This document shows positions 1 to 12,000 of a stretch of DNA of 64,000 nucleotides, piece by piece. Numbering within the stretch: position 1 is the stretch's first letter; the number at the start of each line of letters is the position of its first letter. The stretch lies in contig NC_049982.1 of NCBI RefSeq assembly GCF_000003815.2, positions 11,634,515 through 11,698,514 of the forward strand, read 5' to 3'. The notes below the pieces were generated by a model, which was not told the origin of the DNA, did no database searches, and saw nothing but the letters and a program-made list of their open reading frames with translations. This DNA comes from Branchiostoma floridae (taxonomy: Eukaryota > Chordata > Leptocardii > Amphioxiformes > Branchiostomatidae). The position numbers and the translations under genes are program-made.

Positions 1-1609
1 CTAAACAAACTGTGCAACACAAGAAATGAAATGCGCCATGCAGTCCCACTCATAGTTGAAGGTACAACAACAGCCAACAGCAGTTCTTACATGGTACGGC
101 AATCAAATAAAGATTCCTACCCCAAAAAAACTAAAAGCTTTGTCGAGAGCTGCTAGTGCGACATGCACATTTGCACTGCCTCAGGAACAAAGACATTAGA
201 GCCACAACTGTAGCCAAATAAGGGTAGGGAAGAAGCAGAGGCATTATTTCAGCAGGGTACAAACCCTCACGTAGACTCCCAGCAGCCCATCTAATTGGTT
301 ATACAATCAAGAATGCTGATCCCCAGGGATAATGGCAGACATTCAGATGAGGTCACAACCAGATCAACCAATACCCATCCAGCATTTCCTACTGGAGGTC
401 CTATTCTTGAACTGAGGGGAGCAGGAGCAAAGAGAAACACTGGTGATTTTCATGCCAAGCTGGTGCTGACAAGGGTCTAAAAATACACCCCACTGTCAGG
501 ACTTGTATCACTGGCTAACACTTTTCATTCATGGGCACCTGTCAACAGTCATCACTCCACATGCAGGGCATTTCTACTAATTTGCATGGCAATGAGTTAG
601 CAGGGTAGCCCTGAATCAATGGAGTCAGACTGAGGATATGAGACCCTTCCACTGTGCTGGTTCCATCTGTCCTTTCCAATAATAACAAGATTAAGACTGT
701 CTGACTTCCCAGGGGAATGCAGGTCAGAGAAAGTATGCAGGGAGCCACATAAACAAGACATAACAGATATCAGGACATGATGAACCTGTGTCAGCTACTG
801 CAGGGAGCCTCCTGCATACTATACAGAAAGGTATGACCTAATTTGATTATTCTGCCATAACCATCCACTTGTCTCAATTTGTGGAAACAAATCCTACTAA
901 CCATATTACCACGCCCCCTTAGGAGTTATGCAGTGTAAAGGTATTTTTGACTGGATATTTAGATGAACCCGAACATTTTATGACAGTGATCAAATCGGTA
1001 ACTACTTTACTAAGAAAGACTGATTACAGTGTCTTGAAAATCACTACCATAACCACCATGATCAAATCAAACATACAAGACTACATGAAAAATTCACAAG
1101 TATTCCAGGCAGTAAGAGGAAAATTACATCCCTTGCCAGATAGAAAGGTTCACGGACAACCCTGGCAATGGTATGATACATTTTCAATGGCCCCAAAAGG
1201 TCAGGACAGATCAATGTGAATCAACAACAATCTGCTGAGATGTGGGCTGAAGCAGGGGGCTGATGTGACACTGTTGGAATGCAGATGACTGGAAGCTGCT
1301 ACAACATGTGTGACCTTGGACATGGTGGGGTCACCCCTAGCTGTCAAAGTAAGAACTGCAGGCTGTCCTGAGACATTTTCTGCTCTACAAGTTACAGTAC
1401 CTTTATAACCCCATAATCAGCTGAAACTACTTGAATGTAACATCTACATTCTATGCATGATAAAGCTCGCCTATAGATAAAGTATGCCAATACTGATATT
1501 TTACCAGGAATCAGAGATATCAAACTTTCCTATGCACAAGTTGTAAGCATTTTCATAAGCACTAGGAATTTCTGAAGACATACATTTTTAAGCCATCATG
1601 GGATGGACT
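1..1609. other. Gene-free left edge, probable TACC intron
   Basis: No exon with a convincing acceptor, donor and family match was found. If the TACC gene continues left of base 1 to its coiled-coil exons, this stretch is intronic. Short open frames here (for example 947-1219 plus) show no recognisable domain. Confidence 0.4.
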
Positions 1610-1611
1610 TA

Positions 1612-2189
1612 CGAGGGGCGTGCAATTAGTAATGGTCCTGACCCATTTCCCATAGCAGGAGATTAATGAAACTTGGCACAGTTATTAGTCTTTCTCTTCA
1701 TAGGAATCACCCAGAGTTATGCATTTCTCCCATCGTTTGATGCAGCTCTGGACACCGATTTTGTAGGACACCCCAGGTTGGTCCTCCAACTGATGCCTCA
1801 TCAATGGCACAAGAGGGACGACCAGGTCTGGGAGCTGTTTCCACAGACTTCCAGCCACGTTTGAATTCAGGATGCCAGCGTTTTACAAGGTCATATGATG
1901 GGGCATCATCACCATAAGTTTCATTTATTTCATCAAAAGTCTTCTTTGGTGTGCGTCCTTTCAAATACAAAAACCGGATCACTGCGCGACACTCAACTGG
2001 TTCCATTTCACACCTGGTCCATTTCGCACCTGACTAAGTTCAAACACCAGTAAATCAGAAACCACAATTAGTTCAGAGCTGTCTTTTGCAACATAACCCA
2101 TAGAGATATGAATTATTACACATACAAAATTTCATTTAGATCAGACAACTGGAAGTGGGTCAGGACCATTACTTATTGCACGCCCCTCG
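1612..2189 (-). mobile_element. Mariner-type element, internally deleted, with transposase N-terminal remnant
   Basis: Terminal inverted repeats of about 33 bp (CGAGGGGCGTGCAATTAGTA at 1612 and its inverted copy ending at 2189, one mismatch in that part) are flanked by TA at 1610-1611 and 2190-2191, the Tc1/mariner target-site signature. On the minus strand from about 2006 an open frame reads MEPVECRAVIRFLYLKGRTP and continues through a YDLVKRW..FKRGW..V segment typical of the helix-turn-helix of mariner-like transposases and their GVQW/HTH_48 relatives. After about 70 residues it leaves the family pattern and the catalytic DDD/E part is missing. A 578-bp non-autonomous derivative lying beyond the last visible TACC exon. 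Confidence 0.85.
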
Positions 2190-3046
2190 TAGCAAATATT
2201 ATGACCAGACATTTTTCAGGCACATGATATGACCACAAAATATATATGTCCTGGAGGAAAAATACTGTCAAATAAGATAGAGCAAAAGTGAGGAGGGCAT
2301 AGCCTGCTGTGATTCCCAACAATCCCTCAACATAGCTACTAATGGCCACATACATGCAACACCTGTTATTGTTACTACACAGCTAAGGGTAACTCTCTCA
2401 CATGCTGTCTATGAAAATATGCAACAGCATAAACCTCTTCAGTGTGACCCTCTCCTGGCTGGTTGGCTGTGTTCTTTATATCATCCAAAATGAACAATCC
2501 CTGAGTCACACAGTCCACACAGCAAGATAACAACATGAACTATGTACCATGACATGGCAGACATAACATGCATGGTTGGGCATGATAGCAGACAACATAA
2601 AAAGAGGTGTTGACTAGGTCTTTGTTGATGCTGACATTATCCAGTCATTCCATGCATTATAGTCATAAGTGAGGAAGTGTATCGACAGCTTGTTCATTTG
2701 TGCTATGGGTCCAGTTACTAGCAATGGCTTGATAAGCATACAGTTTATCACAAATGTTAAACATACATGAGAAAGCTGTCCACAGCTATGCACAAATTGG
2801 CCTGGAAAATCTATGTACAGTACTTCATGTACAATGTAATGGAGGCAATATGAAAGTGTTAACCAAACAGGAAATGCCTTCCTTTACTTTATGTTATCAT
2901 ACAAACTGTGTATTCAAAGCTGGTTTACGTATGACTCATCACTCAACAGCACAGCATGGCCATATGTAACACCATTTTAGAAAGCCATCTTTTAAAAATG
3001 GTTGGGTTACAACTGTGTTATTTTGTTTATTCAATCCAAAGTCTAC

Positions 3047-6000
3047 CTCTTCCACGGGTAGCACGTCAGGAGGGGGGGTGGCAACATCTCCAGAACATGT
3101 GTGAGTGGGAGGAGGAGTGCTACTGGCATCTCCCATGTCTGAGTCCTGATTGGTTGAGGTTGTATTCTAAATAAACCAATCAGCACACACAGAGCAGTTA
3201 GCCAAGTATGTAGTCTCATTCTGGTACAGCTATATGAGTAACTGTACAAACTGTTCTGTTGACAGCTGTGTGAAATTATTGATGACATAGTAAGATATTA
3301 TCATTACAAGTACCCTTTCTAAATGTGCAACATAATACCATTATGGAGGAAAAGACATTGTGTGGTTTGAACTGTGTTTTGTACTGGTAGAAGACATGAG
3401 CCTCTGTACCAACATACAGGAGGGGCAGGTTTAACAGAAAACAACTTCCAGAAACAGACCAATCAAATAAAACTTGGACAAAGACAAAATAAACAAAAAA
3501 AGACGGAAACACCAACTTGTGACCAAGTTTTAAAAAAATGGACAAAACATGAAAGACAGACATAATGAACAGCTGTCTTTTTGTAAGACAGGTAAACAAA
3601 AAAGGCACTACTGCTATTACACTACCTCCAGAGAAGGAAGAGGACTGCATGTCAGGAGGTCAACAGGGAAGTCTTTGGGACTCTCAGTGTCCTGTGGCAG
3701 TGGCAGCAAGGAGAGAATGCAGCACAATCAATTCCCAATCAATCTTGCAGAATAACCAATACCAATTTGCAGGAACACTTTTTTGAGCTGGCATGCCCAT
3801 TTCTAAATGTCCTCCAGTACATAACGAGCCTTTCCAGTTTAGTTTTTCTATCGTCATCATTTTTTTTACAAAACCTACTTTGGTGAACATCAGGAATAAA
3901 TGTCTTTAAACCCCCAGTCTTTTTTGGAAAACTATAATATTATTAGCTACATAAGCAATTGTTGAAATCTCTCGACTACACTCTCTAATCATCAAAAAAA
4001 TTATATGAAACATATGATAGTATCAGTATTGTGAGGACTACAGGTTAGAGATTGTTATTTGTTGGTTTGCTATTACAGAGAGGAATTTAGTAATTCAGGT
4101 CATATATAGTTAGGTTACAGTTAAGTGCACATCCAATGTAGGAATGTTTGACAAATCCTGATGTTATAGCATACACGACAAAGACACAATACATGCACAC
4201 ATACATACACAAGCAAACAGACTGACATAGTTCAAGTGCTGAACTAAAGGTGACTACAACAAGATGAATGAATGACCGTGGGACTAAGCCATGACATGCG
4301 CATGCAGACACGTTGGCAACACGGCTACCTCGTCGGAGCCAAAGTCGGGGTCCATCCACATGAGCTTGTACGTATCGCCCGTGGGGGGCGTCCACATCCC
4401 CTCCTCGTAGGAATCATCGTCCGCGGGACCTGGGCTGCCCCGGACCGGTGCGTGATCCTGATTCCCAGGAGGGGAGGCACGACCAGAAGGATGGGCAGAC
4501 AGTAGAGAGAGAGAGAGGGAACACACACAGAAGAGAGCAGGACAAAGTTTAGTATGATCCAGCCAATGGAACATTTAGGCCTCTTCCTTATGACCCTTAT
4601 GAGATGTACCAAGGTGCAGTGAATCTAACCTTACCAACAGAGATGTTGTACCATGTTGACTGTGAAGAGGAGAGGACAGGGACAGTTGCATGTGTGCAGT
4701 GTTATTCATTATTAAATGACAATGATGTGTCAATTGATGAAACTTAGCCAGAGACTGTCCATGCATTGTAGGACATGCTGAGAAGGCCAGGTGTTAACTT
4801 TGTACAGTATCATTCTACAGTATGTCTAATTACTAAAGTAAGAATACTGTACAACAAAGTAACCATCACTGAGTAATCCTGCTTTAAAAAAAACTTACCA
4901 GCAAAGTAACCAGCTTCATCTGCAGTGAGTCATGATATAAATCTCAAGGTTCCATAAGACGACATGAAAAAGACACCATGGTCCCACAGCTAAAATATGG
5001 CAATGTCAGGGCGTACCAATTCGGTTGAATTAGGTACAATCCAATGATCATGCTCCTTACAAAATTAACTTTATCTAAAATGTTATGTATTTTCAAGCAT
5101 TTTAGCTATAGGACCAGGTATGTTTCTGCATTGCAATGTAAAATAAACTTGTGCTTCTGTACCTCTTCTGTTGATGTGGAATCAATGTCCATGGCTTCTG
5201 GAGACTCTTCCTTCTTTCTGCTGGACTCCTTTGTCGGGGAGGAAAGGGGAAGGTTTCAGATGCATGAAGGGATGGGCTCAAGGAAAGGTAAATATGGAGA
5301 GGATCATGCTGTGTGCACAGGCAAGGACACCATATGGGACTGCAGGTGATATTTGATTGGGGACTTTCCCTTACTCAATTTGTTATCTTAAAAGGTTGCA
5401 AATTCACGAAAAACAAAGCAAAGTTACAGCAGTCAAACAAGTATTCAGGGTCTCACAGTGAAAAAAAAAATCGTAGTTCCCAGTACAGCATCCCTCAACA
5501 TATGAAACCTCAAGTAAATGGTTACCCCAAGACTTTTATATCGGTAAAAGCATAACTCTCAAATACCAAATGTTGCTTTCTAGTACCTCTAAGTCTTGCA
5601 TTGCAGATGCTGGGCTGAAGGTGAGGAGTTTGTCAACCCCCTTCCCCAGGCCTGGTGACTCTGGCTTGCAGGCCACTTGTTCTGCCAGCTTACGGGCTGC
5701 GGGGTGTTTGGGCTTGGCCTCCGCTCTCTGGGTGGGAGGGGTGCTCATCTGCAGTAGGTCACTATGGGTGGGGAGGGAGGTAACAGGAAGTAAGTAAGGG
5801 GTATACTGCTTGTGTTTGTCTTACACTTTTGTTACAGGGAAGTGTCAACAGACATGTAGATATATGTAAAGACACACTGTGTGTATATGATACCTCAAGC
5901 AATCCCACAAATCACTTGACATACAACAAGGTGTCTACAATGTAAGTCTAAAAAGACAAAAAATGAACAAAACCAATATTGCTGTAATCATTATATTTCA

Positions 6001-9000
6001 ATAATAATCAATACATAATATTATGCCTCATATAACTATAAGAACAGATAAACCTGTAATGGTGATACTTACTTTTCTTCTTCTTCATTCTCGATTGCAG
6101 GGAGAAGGCCCTTGTGCTTGGCTGAAATGGAAAGCACAAAATATCAAGATGTGTATGTTCTAATACCTTCTATTCTAGTCCACTATCGTAGAATAGATGT
6201 TTACTGGAGTTTAAGCAGTGCACTTAGACAAGTTAGAGGGTGGCAAAGCTGTGTGTTGAGAGGTCATATTGATTGGTAGGTGTGAAGATGAAGCGGCAGG
6301 ATATTACGGGATGATAAATCTAGGTGAACATTGCAGACTTGTATTGACAGTACAGGGAGGCTGACAGACAGGTGCAGGTGCTGCAGTTTCACACAGAATC
6401 ACCTGAATAGGGGGCGATTATGGCAATGCGACTTAGGTTTGACACATCGCAACAACCACTATCATCCTTGTTGGCATCCATATGTGTAGGTTGTTTCTCT
6501 TCTGAGAATTGCAACAGAAAAGAAAGCAAAGCACGTTGAAAGCCGAAATAAATAAAAAGATGTCGTGCATTGGAGATTTTCAGGCAAGTACAGAAGTCAA
6601 TGCCTTATATGTATACATTTGTACTAATGGTTCTAAATATACTGTTGATATAGACAATTTGGGCATCAGAACAACAATGTAAAAATACCATCTGCCCTTG
6701 CTTTGTTCCCTTTCTTGAATGTTATTTGTGGAATAGTCTAGTAACTTGTCTGCTTGTACAAATGAACCTCAATCTTCTTGGTCTACCCTTTATCAGAGCT
6801 CCAGTGTCATTTCTTTTTCAATGACAAAGGAAAACAAAAAGTACACAGTAACACAAGGTTTGCTTGTTAGCTGAGTCATGGTTGGATCTAAGTCAAATGG
6901 TACAGTTAACACAAATAGTCACTGAAGAAATTCCTGAGATACTTGTCTTGTCTTGCTTTACAAAAGAAATGGATACAAACAACTACAATGTACATATGAA
7001 GGTCTAATACACACACAAATACAATAGCTCTTCTTTAGGGCTCACATAAGGTATAGTTCAAACAACATTCTAATCACAGCTGTTTTAGAAACATTGGGGG
7101 ATCTAGGTATATACACTTATACAAGTACCTACCCTTTTTTGCCCCATCCAAGGTTCCACTACTATGTAATGTCTGTGAATGAGTCTCAACTTTAGGCCCT
7201 GAACTGTTACTGTCATCGTTACTGGATTCTTCAGATGTAGCCTCTTTCTTTCCCCATCCAGTTAGCCAAGAAAACAGCCGTTTCATCCTGTTCTAACACT
7301 GCCACTTGTACTGCTACTCCCAACACGTTTACCTAGGGACTACGGGCGTGTCTAATTTGGGGACACCTTGACATGCTCTAGTGCCTGAGGTAAGAGTCCC
7401 ACTGAACCGGTTGTAAGGAGGGAGTGAACAGAACAGTTCACTTATCACCAAGGGATCTAATTGCCTTGGAGAATAAGCATCCTTTACAAAAGCCACCCCT
7501 TTAAAGTTGGAGAAAAAAGTGAATGGATTATATTCTAACTTGATATGACTCAGTCATTTAATCACTGGTTAAAACTGCTGCCAGCCATACCCCCATCCTA
7601 AAGCTGATGTTTTGACCCAAGCAAGTGTAAAACTAAAACAGTACTACTGTTCCCCTAGGCTAAGACTAGTAAGAGTAGTACACCTAGTGTGACAGGTATG
7701 TGACTTTTAAATTCTACTTCCTGGGTGTTGTGGAAAAGGGTGTGCCCCAGGGATTCCTAAGTCATGCGTCACCATGACAACAGCAAGTCAAGTGAGAGAG
7801 ACCTGTAAGTAAAGGCTGCCTTGCACATAATCAATGTGCAGTGTTGACTTACACTGTAGAGTTACACATCTAACTGTTCACCAGGAAATACTATAGATAA
7901 AGCAAAGAATAGAATTTGACAGGAAAAGTAACAGCAACATAATTTAAGTCACAAAAGTTTCAAACACAATTTTGTTTATATGGTCAGCTTATTCTACAGC
8001 TTTGTAATCATAATCACCATTATTCCAAGACCATACAAAAGCATAATAAAAGAAAAACTTACACAATCAGTTTTAAAAAAAAACACTTAAAATTTAACAC
8101 TTCTACATATATTGACTAATCTTAGGCCCACTTCAAACAGACAACACTTATATAGTCGTGCGACTGTTATTGACTTTTCGTTGTGGGCAACGGTTGTCTT
8201 TAGACTAGCGTTCAGAGTATTGCGGGACACCCGCGGCGCAGGATTCCACTGCGGTGCGTGCGTGCGTGCGTGACCCACAGTGACCTCTTGCTTGCAAATT
8301 AAAAATGGCGGGAGAATTCTTCATTTTCGTCATGCAGCAGATTACTATTCTTTTGCTTGCAAACAAACATTGTCCCCAACAAAGAATGACACAGAGACGG
8401 GAAAATCTGGAATTAAACCCGGCGTTCGTGGCCGCCGGTGGTATTTCACTTTTTACAGATTACTACTAGTATCATGAAGGATGTAGCCACTGGTGGCGGG
8501 GCATTGCGCTGAAACAGGCAGTTTCTGATAACAAAAATACGTTTCCATTACTGACTGCATGTATATTTACGGAGAAAAATGCCCTTTCAAATAGAAAAAA
8601 AACATGCTGCAGGCTTATTAGCATATGATCCAGTCCCATCGCCGGCGACGATTTTTCTTTAGACATGTGAGGAATAGTCGCGGACCCCCCGCTGAAGGGT
8701 CGCGCGACTGGGTCCGAGGTGGTCGCACGATGATTCCATAAAAACCATCGCACGACTATTTTGATCCTCTTTAGACAGCCTAAAAATATCGTCGCCGGCA
8801 ACGTTGTCGACACGACTATGAAAGTGTTGTCTGTCTAAAGTCGGCCTTAATTTCTCCTGTATGATTGGAAGTCCCTACTGCAGAATCCAGTTTGTACAGT
8901 TTATCACCTATAACCATAATACATGTATCCTCAAAACTGGCTTATGGAAATTCTAATAGATCAGGTGTTCTTTCTAAAGCTGAAGAAAGTTGACACTTAC

Positions 9001-12000
9001 CAGGGCTGGCTCCCTTCACCAGAGGGTCAAATTTCACGTAAAGTGACTGCCGGGCCAACGCTGACTCCTTAAACTGTACAAGGGACAGAAAACAAGGTTC
9101 CTTGGTAAGTAAACAAGACACAGGGCTAGGCTAGGGTGATCATTGTCTGCACAAAAAGCATTAGTTCAGAGACTGGCGTGCAAAACAAACACACAGAATG
9201 GCTTATCTCAGGTGTTACCTGAGGTCTGGTAGGAATCATGGTAATTAGCTCCTCACAATTACACACAAAGGTACTTGCTTTAATCAATGACTGTTCTATC
9301 TGATTCAAATGAAATGGATATTTTGTTCTTTTCTAGTATCAAGCCAAACAACAGACAGTAACTGAGTAAGTAGTGTACCTGTATGCCACATACCTTTGTA
9401 GTGTGGAAATATTTCTGCAACTAAAATACGTATCTAGCAGAAAGCTTTTTTTCACACCTTTCAATGATACTTATTATTTCAATGATAATTAAAGACCCTG
9501 GTAGAGGTGTTCTGTCCCTAGGCAAGAAATTTTAAGGGCCCTTGTTCAAAATAAACAGTCAAGGGTCCAATCAAGCTACTTGGTAATGACAAGGATACAT
9601 TATCGTTCCTTGACCTACTTTTTGTAGTACATAGCCAAAAAGAAGAGAGGACATTTCAAAACCTCAATCTGTTACTTTGCATGCCCACTGCTGACTGCAT
9701 TTCATTGTATTAATTGTTTGCTACAGCAATATCACATCCACCCCCCACTATGTGGGTATGTTGTACCTCATCACCGTCAACTTCACCACCACAAGCTCCC
9801 TCTAGCAGAGCTTGGTCAGACTGCAGTTACACAGTAACACAGAGAAAACAGGAAAAGGGAGAAAATAGAAAAGAAATGGCTTGGTTTCTAACCTTCCATT
9901 CACATTTAAAGAGGCACAAAAGAAGAAGGGTAAAGATGACAGAAGTTGAAAGGGCTTGGAGCAATTGTACAAACAGGTCGACTGACCAAAGACTAAATGA
10001 CATAGCAAATCTTTGTTCATATGAATCATGATGACTTCATAGAAGCATATCTCCACCTATCCTTCAAAGGGCATAAATAAAATGTGGAAATGTACTTACT
10101 GTAGATGCCCCATGTTTCTCCAGGAAAGCTACATCAAAAGATGTAGGGTCAGTGGACGGAGCAAAAACTGGATCATTGACTGTAATAAGGATAAGGATAA
10201 ACCATGAAGTGCTATTCTGTAAAATAACAGCTGATAAACTAAAACTAAGCCACAGCAGCCCGATTTTCACAATTCCAACAGGTTCTTCTTTGAAGCCAAT
10301 ACTTTCAACTTAATCTATGAAACAGCAACAAAAAATAATAATGCAATGATCTTGAACCTGTCTGACAATGTTATTCTTTGCCCACGTTGCCTTGTAAACA
10401 AATTGTATACTGAATGCAACTGCGCCTAATCAGACAAAAAGCAAATGTACATCTTTGAACATGCTTTGCTGGAAATGTATACGCATCAATATTGACTAAA
10501 GGAGGCCATATACATACACATTTCTACACTATCTGACCAAACCTACTTTTGGAGGGTGATTTGAATATCTCATCGTCCATGTTGGGCTCACCATCCTGGA
10601 AACCAGTGTCGTTGGAAGACGAGTTGGGGATGCTGTGGTCCGATTGGCTGTCTATGTCTGCCGGCGGAGGGGACATCTTTTTGCTGTCCCTCTCGCTGGA
10701 CAGGAACGTCCTCATGGACTCCACCTCTGCCTCAGGCTGGCCCAGGAAGGGAAACAAGCAGCAGTTTAACATGTCTGCTTAAGCAAGGTGCATTTGTGTT
10801 CTAGACATAGGTGTATTGTGTGATACACATGTAAGTCAAGAGGATCCTGCTACAGAAATTTGGTCAACAAACATGCTGTTGTCTGTCTCTATTGTCAATC
10901 CACTACAGTAGAAGGGAAAATGTTCGCGGAGATTTAACTTCATGGTAGGGAGAAAATGGAATGTTTACAGAGGTTTTAAGTTCGTGGTTAAAACAAGGGG
11001 CAGGCGGGCTGGAGACAGAACAAATATTTTGGCTGTTGTTTGAAGTATGCTGTCAGGAGGCTACTGCAAAACCACGAACAAAAACTCATCACGAATATTT
11101 CCCTTTTATAGTAACTTGATACATAGGGGTGAACCACTAGGCAACAGAGGATAAATGACAAAAAAGTGTTATCAGTCTTAATTATTTGTTGGTAATAGAA
11201 ATAACAATAACTTGAATAACGGAATAAGCAAACATATAATTCATTAGGCGAGTAATCATCTAGAAACATCCAAGTGACTTCATAACCTCCTCTTGTGCAA
11301 ATGTTGCTTGGCCCCTAATACGAGGTATGAATAGCGATACGGAGACAGGAAAAGCCAAGCAAGCTGTTACCATATATCTATTAACCTGAAAACTGTGTAC
11401 ACGTCCACAGCACCTTTGTTGGTACAACAGACAGCTTACAGGCTAACAGACAGCTTATGAATATTCACACAATTCCTGGATCAATATTAACCTATTCTAC
11501 AATTGCCTCCAGTCACGATTTCTACTACAGCCAGACAGTACAATACATAAAACGTTGCCTATCTTAAATTCAACTGGCTACAATCCACAGATATCTGGGG
11601 ACCATTGTGGTGGTTTACAGATAAGATAGGTTTATCCTAGGTTACATTATGCATTACATTAGGTCAGATATAATCTAACAGACACTCAACTTAGTTTTCA
11701 ACCGGATTGAATTAAATGATCTTATACTATCATGTTATCAGTGATCTGTAGATGAAGCCATTTTTGTAATAGGCACTACATAGAATAAACTTCTGGAAGA
11801 TGATAACCATAACAATATAACTGACCTCTGGTATTCTGTCTTGTTTCACTGCCAGGGAACTTTTGGTCTGTGCCTTTCTGGGAGACTTTAACTTGCTGGC
11901 CCTAGGAAGAAGGAACATACATGGCTCTTAAAATTGCTCATGTATCTTTACAATTCATAAAGTCCTATACACCATATCGTCCAATAAATTCATATACATT

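Noticed and set aside
3276-3650. 124-codon minus-strand frame near TACC exons
   Set aside because: Its start overlaps only the edge of the exon at 3626-3691 in another frame; the rest is intronic and hydrophobic without a domain.
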